From positions 516,501-580,500 of the forward strand of contig JARHVA010000349.1 of NCBI GenBank assembly GCA_037957365.1: a stretch of DNA of 64,000 nt, given 5' to 3'. Under the pieces are notes generated by a model. That model saw nothing but the letters and a program-made list of their open reading frames with translations, had not been told where the DNA came from and ran no database searches. Shown in pieces: positions 1-8,100 of the stretch. The translations under genes were made by a program, and so were the position numbers. The DNA comes from Torreya grandis (lineage: Eukaryota > Streptophyta > Pinopsida > Cupressales > Taxaceae). Each line of letters starts with the position of its first letter. Position 1 is the stretch's first letter.

Positions 1-1330
1 CAAAGGAAGTTTCAGCTTTGGCAACAATTTCACAACTTGAATCTTTCACAAAAGAGATTTATGAGGAAACATATGCATAAGATGCAGATTTTGAGGAGAC
101 ATTACAGCAGTTGAAGGTCAAGAGAGTTGATGAAAGCAAGGGAAAATGCTACCTCAAGGATAAACTATTCTACCAGTTGGATAAATTATGTATGCCAAAG
201 GGAAAAAGACTTTCATTGATGAGGGAAGCACATACTTCCGAAGTTTCAGGTCATTTTGTTGTTGGCATAACAACGGCTCATTTGTAAAGGTATGTGTATT
301 GGCCCAATATGCAAGAAGAACTAGCTAGATTCATTAGAAGATGTAAATTGTGTTGTACAAACAAGCCTAAGGCTAGGAAAGGATTGTAAATGCCTCTACT
401 TGTCCCTACTAGACCATGCAAAGCATCTATATGGATTTTGTGGTAAGTTTACCAATGTCTAAGCATGGTCATGACTATATATATGAAGCAACTGAACTAT
501 TCTTTTTTAACGTTTGGGTGCATTTTGGGTTGCCTAAGTCCATTGTTTCTAGTAGAGGTTCCAAATTTTTTGGGAAGCTTTGGACTGCCTTATGGGGCAA
601 GATGGATACCACACTCCAGAGAAGCACAACTTTCCATCCTCACACTGATGAACCAACAAAAATTGTAAATATGACTTCGGTACAGCTGACAAGGGGCTAC
701 AACAGCAAGCATCCAAGGACTTGGGGTGAGTCTTTGGCATATATCCAACACTCATAAAATAAAGCAATACATACAATCCACTAACAAGCCAGCTTTTGAA
801 GCATGTCACTAACCCACTTTCTCAAGGTGAAAGAACAATTAGAAAGGTCTCAATCCAAGTACAAGGCTAGACATAATCAACACCGAAAAGAGCATACACT
901 CAAAGTAGGGGATAAGGTATGATTGTATTTGAGCAAAAAGAGGCTTCAAAGACGAGTTAGGAACCTATAACCTCTAAGGCATGGGCCATTCACCATCTTG
1001 GAGCAAATTGGAGAGAATGCTTTCAAGCTTAATCTACCCCCATTCATGAGGATATACACAATAGTAGATTGGAAAAACTAGCACCCGCATAAACCATCCA
1101 TGTTGGATGAGTAAGCGGAATGCCAAATGACAATTGCTACCTTCTTTAGAAGACTTCATCTTGGATGCAAAAGGCGAGTTGGAGAAGGATGTAGTGTTGC
1201 AATGAAAAGTCAAAGAGACTAGAAGAGGACCACAGGAATCTTGGCAGGTCACCATCAAGGGAAAGACACCAAGGCAAGCAAAACGGTACCTCAAGGAGAA
1301 AGTGGGAGATCCCTTCCCACATCTCATCCA
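1..1330 (+). pseudogene. Ty3/gypsy polyprotein 3' end: integrase, GPY/F and chromodomain-like tail (decayed)
   Basis: The plus strand carries, across all three frames, the 3' end of a gypsy pol. From about 200 there is an H2C2 zinc-binding domain (H-x-x-E-V-S-G-H, then C-K-L-C), then the integrase core from 416. The GPY/F region (KVGDK, RHGPFTILEQIGENAFKL) covers about 900-1060 and a chromodomain-like tail about 1140-1330. The core cannot be active. The segment between HDYIY and EATELF (about 28 residues in relatives) is deleted in frame, the second catalytic Asp is Ser (VSSRG for VSDRG), and the Glu is Lys (TDEPTK for TDGQTE). Stops interrupt the zinc domain and the tail. The rest of pol lies left of the window. 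Family assignment is from established gypsy domain order; the lineage (chromovirus) is probable rather than certain. Confidence 0.85.
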
Positions 1331-1496
1331 ATAAGTTTTTTCAAGGGTCCATATGAATCATGAAAAACAAGCCTTTTAATTATCCCAACCAGAGAACAAT
1401 TGAGATCAGTTAGCAAACAAGGCTCAATTTGAGAATTTCTTGCATGTTTACGAACCCGCCGATATCTGCAAGGGAAATTGTGTAATTGCCTGTTCC
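1331..1496. other. Likely start of the 3' LTR of the left gypsy element
   Basis: This non-coding stretch follows the chromodomain-like tail and continues on the far side of the hAT insertion (2850-3280). By position it should be polypurine tract plus LTR. I could not find a clean TG start, and the other LTR is outside the window. A 25-base motif near 1470 (GATATCTGCAAGGG...) recurs imperfectly at about 2848 (GATCTCTACAAGGG...), so the LTR may have held a short tandem repeat. Confidence 0.35.
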
Positions 1497-1504
1497 CTTT
1501 AAGG
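1497..1504. repeat. Left 8-bp target-site duplication of the hAT element at 1505-2841
   Basis: CTTTAAGG, paired with CTTTAAGA at 2842-2849 (7 of 8 identical). Confidence 0.7.
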
Positions 1505-1669
1505 CAATGTTCCACAGGGACGCGTCCCCCCCAAAATCCCCATGTTTCTAGGATGAGGACGTCCTCGGGACATGGGGACATCAAGGGGACGCCCCCTTTC
1601 AGTCCCTCCACCTCCGCCCAGAACTGTCGCCGTCCCCGGGATGTTTCCCTCTAAGAGAGGACTTTTCTG

Positions 1670-1815
1670 GGACGTCCCTTCAAAAAGGGGACATCTGGGG
1701 GTCTCTAGGATGTGACTTCCCCAGGACGTCCCTTCAAAAAGGGGACATCTGGGGGTCTCTAGGATGTGACTTCCCCAGGACGTCCCTTCAAAAAGGGACG
1801 TCTAGGGGTCTATGG
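1670..1815. repeat. 54-bp GC-rich tandem repeat, about 2.7 copies
   Basis: Copies begin with GGACGTCCCTTCAAAAAGGG at 1670, 1724 and 1778, an exact period of 54. The first two copies are essentially identical; the third is partial and diverges after about 30 bases. The block lies just inside the left end of the deleted hAT element. Confidence 0.9.
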
Positions 1816-1980
1816 GACGTCCAGGGGATGCCTAGACATCCCTCAACCCCCGAGGGAACTTCCAGCCATCCCCCACACTGGGGGACTCTAGGATGTCCCC
1901 GAGACGTCCAGGGGATGCCCAGACGTCGCTCAACCCCCCAAGAAACTTCCAGGCGTCCCCCACGCTGGAGGACATAAAAC
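1816..1980. repeat. 87-bp GC-rich tandem duplication
   Basis: GACGTCCAGGGGATGCC begins at 1816 and again at 1903, a period of 87. The second copy is slightly shorter and diverged. It continues the GACGTC-rich theme of the 54-bp array. Confidence 0.8.
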
Positions 1981-2228
1981 AAGCATTTTTTTTTATAATT
2001 TAAAAAATCTTTTGGTTTGTGAGCCCTCTACCCTAACCCTAATTGCAAATGGCTCACACCCCCACCCCCAAGGCCTCCCTGAAGTTTTTAAAAAGCCCCA
2101 TCCCGCTCATTCCAAATCACACAAAAACTTCATTGAGTGAAGCAGAGAGCTGAAAGTAGAGGCCCCAAGCTAAGAGGGAGAAGTTTGCAAAAGTGAGAGA
2201 GCATTAGGAGAGGGAAAGTGAGATCAAG

Positions 2229-2444
2229 AACCGGTTTACTTATAGCTTCATCCACTCCGTTAAGAGGAACAGGCTTACCTCTAGGAGGGCAGAGAAGCTT
2301 GTGGTTGTACATAGCGCCTTGCGTCTCATTGACCGCAACACACTTACGTACAAGGAGAGTCCAGCAGCTAGATGGGATGTAGAGCATGTGGAGTCCAGCA
2401 ATTCTAGTGATGAGGAGTTTGGCGAGAACTTTGGGGATGATTAG
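2229..2444 (+). pseudogene. hAT transposase C-terminal dimerisation fragment
   Basis: An uninterrupted 71-codon frame ends with TAG at 2442-2444. It contains FIHSVKRNRLTSRRAEKLV followed by VVHSALRLIDR, the signature of the plant hAT C-terminal dimerisation domain (relatives read NRLTS..A..LVFVHYNLRL). The acidic tail S-S-D-E-E-F-G-E-N is also typical. Immediately upstream the sequence turns into leader-like non-coding DNA, so the join at about 2228 is the breakpoint of the internal deletion. It has no start codon of its own in this frame and cannot act as a transposase. Confidence 0.8.
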
Positions 2445-2600
2445 CCACTGGCTCATTAGTATTTAGTATTTAGTAATTCTTTTTTAACATTGTTGATATT
2501 TCATTGTAATCATGAATCATCATTATGAAAATTTGAAAATTTTGAATTTGATATTTTGATTTTCATTTTCAATGTTCAATGTTCATTGGTTCAAACTTGA

Positions 2601-2741
2601 CTGTTAAAATTAAAAGTTAAAATTAAAATTAAAATTAACATTAAAAGTTAAAAGTAAAAGTTAAAACTTAAATTAAAATTAAAAGTTAACTGTTAAATTA
2701 AAAGTTAAATTAAAATTAACATTAAAAGTTAAAACTAATTT
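2601..2741. repeat. AT-rich hexamer-like low-complexity tract (TTAAAA/GTTAAA units)
   Basis: Repeated AAAATTAAAAGTTAAA-type units fill the hAT element between the transposase fragment and its right GC-rich end. Confidence 0.85.
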
Positions 2742-2841
2742 GCACCGCTCCCCTGCCGCCCCCCACCGTCCCCAAACTTAGGCCCCCCATCCCGGAAACC
2801 CATCCCCGTGTCCCCCCGTCAAGAAACTTTGTGGAACTATG

Positions 2842-2849
2842 CTTTAAGA
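2842..2849. repeat. Right 8-bp target-site duplication of the hAT element at 1505-2841
   Basis: CTTTAAGA, paired with CTTTAAGG at 1497-1504. Confidence 0.7.
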
Positions 2850-3281
2850 TCTCTACAAGGGCAATTTCGTAACCGTCGGTCTACTTAGAGCGGCAGTTTG
2901 CCCAAGTGAATTGAACAATCAAAATAATAGCAAAATGATAGTGTCTCTTCAGTTCTGAGTCATTTGGGAATCTTTTAGTGCATTAAAGGACACCCTTGGA
3001 GCATGCAAAATTTGAGACATAAATCCAATTGTAAGCATGAGTGTGTAAGAGATAGAGTAGGTGTTTAGTTGGTTGTAGAAGGAACAAAGGCAAGACAACA
3101 AACAAGAAAGTTTCTTGTAATTGTTCTAATTAATTTCTTTATAAAATGTCTTCGGCCATAAGAAGATTAATTCAAGCTATTGTCACTTCCAATTGGTTTT
3201 CCCCACACTAGGGTTTCCAAGTGAAAAGTCATGGTGTCCACTTATTTTCTTGCTTTTAGTTTTGTTGTTCAAGGTTCATCG
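2850..3281. other. Remainder of the left gypsy LTR / 3' region
   Basis: This is non-coding sequence to the right of the hAT insertion. It includes an R/U5-like stretch (TTCTTTATAAAATG and CTAGGGTTTCC near 3140-3220). No end with a matching LTR can be defined because the partner LTR is outside the window. Confidence 0.35.
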
Positions 3282-3504
3282 TTTTTTTTTTTTTTTTAAA
3301 CCAAAAAAAAATATCTATTAATAAATGATTATAAATGTACATATTTTGCTATGCTAAGCTTGGAAACTATTACTCCAAGCATGGGCATTAAACAACAAAG
3401 TGATCATTTCATGAACAAGACTCATTAAGTGTTAAGAATGATCCAGAGCTAGAATTTGACTAAATTTATCCTGTATTTTAGACGACCACCATTTGGGTGG
3501 AGGC

Positions 3505-3981
3505 TCATAACACAATAATATTATTGTTATCAAGAGCCCAATTAGCCAATGCATCTGCCACTTTATTTTGTTGGCAAGGGACGTGACTAAAGTGGCAATC
3601 TTCAAATTTACTTTTCATCCCTTGGATGCTTTCCACCACCTGTAAAATCTGCCAATTGCTAGCCTTTTCCTTTGTTGGGCTCATTAGAATGTTAATGATA
3701 ATTAATGAATCTGATTCCACCTGTATCCTTGTCCAACCCGCTTTCAATGCTTCTTGAAGACCTTTAGCCACAGCCCCCACTTCAGCCAAATTATTAGTAG
3801 CAATTCCCAACTTTTCTGAAAAGAAGAAGATAACTGAACCCTCTAACGTTCTTCCTATCCCCCCTATGCTGGCATTTCCTGGATTCCCTCTGGATGCCCC
3901 ATCTATATTCAGCTTACCCACCCTAGGAGGGGGCTTTGTCCATTTACCATTATCCCAATCCCCTTTCTCCTTGTTGAGCAA
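3505..3981 (-). pseudogene. LINE RNase H domain
   Basis: An open frame of about 158 codons contains the plant non-LTR RNase H domain. All four catalytic acids are present: D27 in NIDGASRGNPG, E67 in NLAEVGA, D91 in VESDS, and D143 in KVADALANWA, with the conserved His in FSHVPCQQ. It has no true start. The frame is entered from the upstream linker (3987-4262) through a one-base shift near 3990-4000, and a stop ends the linker frame at 3987. Function was to remove RNA from the RNA-DNA hybrid during retrotransposition; here it is a relic. Confidence 0.8.
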
Positions 3982-3986
3982 TCCAA

Positions 3987-4262
3987 CTAAACACTCCTAG
4001 GTCTTTCAATATGCAGTGTTCTAAGTAAGGTTAGCCATTTCGGATATGGCTCTTTGGGAATTTGTATTTTATATTTGATGGTTTCAGCTATATTTCTCGT
4101 AGTCTTTTCCCAAATAAAGAAAATATCCCTACTTTCTTGCTGGAAAACTCTTCTGTTCCTCTCTTTCCAAAGACTCCATAACAAAAGTGTAATCCCACTC
4201 CATAAAACCTGCACAAAAATTACCTTCTTTTTGATGTGATTACCCCATTCTTGAAACGGTTC
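3987..4262 (-). pseudogene. LINE ORF2 linker between reverse transcriptase and RNase H
   Basis: The minus-strand frame reads through FQEWGN, then WSGITLLLWSLWKERNRRVF to a TAG at 3987. The W-x-x-W-K-E-R-N-R-R motif is the standard lead-in to the RNase H domain in plant L1-type ORF2 proteins. It ends in a frameshift relative to the RNase H frame. Confidence 0.75.
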
Positions 4263-4268
4263 TTAGTT

Positions 4269-4979
4269 GCTGCAAATTTTGTTAATATTTCCAGCAACAC
4301 ACTACACTAATTCTATGTTCTTAAAGCATTCAAAACTGTCAATTTGAAGTAAATATCAAGTAGGACAGCATGATGTGATTCTGCAAATTCAATTAAGCAA
4401 TTGCACTGGAGAGTTTACAGATCATCCTATTTATAGGAGACGCTTTGATTCTAAACTGCCTTTTTACCCTTATATCTACAACAAGATCAGTATCCACTTG
4501 ATGTTTCTTCCTGGTATCAGACTTGCATATCCTATACAATCTTTCACACACCGTGAACACAGAAAAGTTACTGCAAGAAAAAAAAAATGAAAAACTTGGA
4601 TTAATTAGTAACCGTAAGAATTTTTGTGTTGAAAAACTTGGAATAATTAGTCACTGCAAGAATTTTTGTGTTGAAATCAAGGTTGGCAAGAGGAATACCC
4701 AGTTGTGAAGGGAAAATTATAGCAAAGCACTCAACTTGAAGCAGCTTGCGTCGAAAATACCCTTCAGACCTCAAACCAACTGCAAAAAACAAAAGAACAT
4801 CTAGATCCTCATCTACCCTAATCGACTACATATAAATTTTAGACATTCTATGGGCAGCTAATCCTCCTTCATTCAATGCTCTGCACTCCTTCTACACTCG
4901 TGATTTTGTAATTCTGATCACTCTGAGTGGCAAAAAATGCAGCCTTTTGATTTGAAGATTCGCTCTATAAGAACAAAAT
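4269..4979. other. Downstream region of the five-exon gene; no other gene seen
   Basis: This lies between the LINE and the stop codon of the minus-strand gene and probably includes its 3' UTR. The only structure noted is the 42-bp tandem duplication at 4589-4672. Confidence 0.5.
4589..4672. repeat. 42-bp tandem duplication
   Basis: GAAAAACTTGGATTAATTAG begins at 4589 and its variant GAAAAACTTGGAATAATTAG at 4631. The period is 42 with a few substitutions. It lies just downstream of the minus-strand gene. Confidence 0.9.
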
Positions 4980-5158
4980 TTAAAACCCACTTTGTTGTGT
5001 GTCAGAAGCAGCGGTTGCTAACATTTCATCAGGGCACCAATCAAGGAGGTCATAGGTGAATTCTTGCTTGATTGTTATGCCATCTATCATAGATGGTATA
5101 AGAACCATGAAGAGATCAACTTCCTCTGGGCTGCCTAAAATTTCACCAAAAGTTAGAT
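4980..5158 (-). CDS. Exon 5 (terminal) of the five-exon gene
   Basis: 179 nt: two bases complete Asp, then the frame runs through LGSPEEVDLFMVLIPSMIDG and DLLDWCPDEM to TAA at 4982-4980. The acceptor follows TACGCACTCAG. Intron 4 is only 133 nt. The segment is acidic, in contrast to exon 4. Confidence 0.68.
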
Positions 5159-8100
5159 CTGAGTGCGTAGATCATTCCACCGGTATGCATCGTAACTTTG
5201 TACGACCTTGGAAGACTTTCCAGAATCAAATTTGTTTGTTTGGCATTAAAAAATAACTAGCAGAAACATTTGACGCAGACATCGTTTTTACCTTTTGCAG
5301 CAAGTTTAAATTCTGCATCCGTACAATACTTTTCCAACCTGCTGGTTTTGTGCCACTTAACAAACAATTTGGGACAAGCTGAAATTTTAATATTCTGATC
5401 ACTTTTTCCTCCTCCTGCTAGATGTAAAATCCTGGATTTTCTTGTTTTATCCCCCACTTTTCCTACAATTTCAGGCTAGGACTCAAGTCTCTTGTCTTAT
5501 TTAGGGGGTCACTTTCTCAAATCTCAGGGTATTTGTCCCCTTTACCCCTTCATTGACTTCTTTAACAGTTAAAAAAAACCAAAAAAATGTCTTTTCAGTG
5601 ATAGTTTTTTGTAATACACTATTTTTTTGTCAAGGATCTAGTTTACAATCCAAAAGTCCCCTCAAGATTGACCCAAAACCCTGGCTTGGTCCAACACCTT
5701 ACATGCAAGCTACATGACTAGTGATAACAAAATAACTTTTGCTTCAAGCTTATGCAACAAATGCCAATCATGTTCCAACAATTGATAAAACCAAAGGGCA
5801 CAACCATACAACATCTACACAAAAATTCCTCTTCCATCAAAACACCTTTAGTCCATTGGACTCAAAAACTCTTAAGGCATACACAAATCCACTAGCAACT
5901 TGGCTCCATCTACATGTCCGAAAGTCCAAGTCCTCTCATTCAACATTTAGATTCTGTCCGTCTTGGGACTCAATTGCTGTTCGTGGTCTGCATGAACTCC
6001 ATAATCTGCCAAATTCCATTTTCTATTAAATCATATTGGAAGCTAAGTGGTTTTGATTCGTCCATAGAGAATGGGACAATTTTCTCAAACCAAAGACGAA
6101 AGCATGAGATTAACTTATTTAAGATCACAACTTTTTAAAAGTTCATTTTTTATGAAAAAGACAGATACCAATGTTTTTGAAAATAATTAAAATAAACTGC
6201 CAGCCTACAAAAAAAAACTAACTTAGAAAAACCAATATTTCATAAATTGAGTGAATTTTCGGCATTTTAAAAATATAATGCAATTTAAACATTTTGCCAA
6301 TTTCGCCTGATTTTTCAATACTTTCCCACTAAATGCTTTTGGGAAGTTAACGATCTTTTTTAACAATCATTCACATGAAGCAATCTAACTTGTGCGTAAT
6401 TGGCAGAAAAAAAGGAAAATAATCGTGAAAACCTACTAGAAGTTCATCGTGGTATTTCTATCAACCCACCTTGCCCTTTTTATCTCTTGTAAAGGAGTCC
6501 CGTCTAGTTTTGGGCTTCAAAGTTCCCAGACATCACGAGTGTTCAAGCCTTTGTTTTAGAATTCATGGGTACCTGGCAGAATCGCAAGTACCCGGCTGAA
6601 ATTTTGTAACCAGAAAACTGGAGCACTTACTACAGTACGGGTCAATCCCCATTAACCACGGGTTTTGGCAAGTAACTAATTGTGATTACTCGCCAAAACC
6701 CACAGTTAAAGGGGATCGACCCAGCAAGCAAACAAATATAACGATTAAGGTTTAAAAAATACATCATTCTACTATTTTATGTCACAATTTTCTGCTTTGA
6801 ACTTTCTGCTTGAAATTTTATTATTGTCATCTAATAACATGAAGAATCACAATGTACAGGTAGTCTGCATCATTTTGGTCGTGATTTGAGTTTGCAGCTT
6901 TGATGTTAGTGCCCATGGATTCTAAAACAGAGGTTCAACAGCCAAATTACGGCTTTATAAGTTACACTAACTGCAGGGGCTCCATAGCATCAATAGACAA
7001 CATCAGTATGTTCATTTCTCCTACAATTGCCAAAGGGAAAACAGTTATGCATACAAGAAAGACTGATTTTTTTTTAAACAGGGCTTGCTAGATGAATAAT
7101 ATATTTTATTTCTTGATTGCTTATTTTCCATTGAAGCTCACTGCTAAGTTGCTAACAGCTAAGATTGGTTGCATTACACAGTTTGAAGTGATAATTGGAG
7201 AGGTAAGAAGAATGGCTGCATCCGGGTTTACCCCCATTTTCTTCCTGCTTCTTCCAGGCTTTCAGATGCTAGGGTTTCAAAATATTTTTCTGTTTTTTTA
7301 ATAGGGTTTCAACTTTCAAGTTTTCAAATTCAAGAATGACATCTGGTTCAAGTAGTCGTGCCCATAAAACTAGGAAGTCCGATGACACTGCATGGAAGCA
7401 TTGCAAAGACAATCGAAAGAACAACTCTGTTATATGCAATTATTGTAAGATTAAGATGATTGCAAGTGTCAATCGCCCCAAATACCGCATAGGATGAATT
7501 TCAAGTAATGATGTGCGTATGTGTGACAACGGGCCACTAGAAGCTCAAAGAGAGATGGTTGTTGTCCTAGCTGCTTATGAGGAGAAACAAAAAAGGAAAA
7601 AAAATGACTATTGAAGCACTTGTAGCCGTGATAAATAAGGTGCAACAAGAGTCGATTCTGATGAGTTAAGAGCCTATGGCTTTTCTATTGCCCCAAAGGT
7701 AGTTCAGAGGCAAGGCTCATCTACTAGAGACAATTCAAGTTCACTTGGAGGGGATTTTTGTTCCTCAAAATAATCTTGGGGCACAACTTTCACTCAAATG
7801 CATGGCTTGGAACCGGGAATTGTAGAATGAAGCAAGGTGGTTGTGGCAAACTTCTGGTATTACAACAACATTCCATTCAATGTGGCAAAAAGCCCATTAC
7901 CAAGAGAATTTGTTAATTGTATTGACCATTATCGAGAAGGGTTCTTGAAGTCAATTGATGTCTCCCAACAAGTGAAAAATGCTAACACTTTGAGTGATAT
8001 GTTGGGCAATGTGGTCATGGAAGTGGGTGTGGAGAATGTTATCCAAATTATGACTAACAATGCAACAACATATATAGTAGTAGAGAGACTTCTTGAGGAG

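Larger units (their letters stand above)
1505..2841 (+). mobile_element. Internally deleted (non-autonomous) hAT element
   Basis: The ends form an imperfect inverted repeat: CAATGTTCCACA at 1505 and CATAGTTCCACA read from 2841 on the other strand (10 of 12 match). The flanks are near-identical 8-mers, CTTTAAGG (1497-1504) and CTTTAAGA (2842-2849), which is the target-site length expected for hAT. Inside are a GC-rich repeat block (about 1515-1980), a leader-like segment (1990-2228), the C-terminal hAT dimerisation segment (2229-2444), an AT-rich low-complexity tail and a second GC-rich subterminal block (2745-2820). BED, DUF659 and most of the catalytic region are missing, so this is a deletion derivative. 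It inserted into the LTR or 3' region of the left gypsy element. Confidence 0.75.
3282..4268 (-). mobile_element. 5'-truncated L1-type LINE, 3' end with poly(A)
   Basis: On the minus strand the order is a linker region typical of plant LINEs (W-K-E-R-N-R-R-V-F-Q), then RNase H, a short 3' UTR, and a run of 16 A (T on the plus strand, 3282-3297). The 5' end fades near 4268, where a TAA ends the readable frame, so reverse transcriptase and endonuclease are absent. This is the usual product of incomplete target-primed reverse transcription. I could not find a convincing target-site duplication. Confidence 0.75.

Noticed and set aside
2130..2456. 108-codon minus-strand frame
   Set aside because: Shadow of the plus-strand hAT dimerisation fragment.
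5739..6029. 96-codon plus-strand open frame (MLQAYATNANHVPTIDKTKG...)
   Set aside because: No motif, no splice context, and it lies antisense within the large intron of the gene model.
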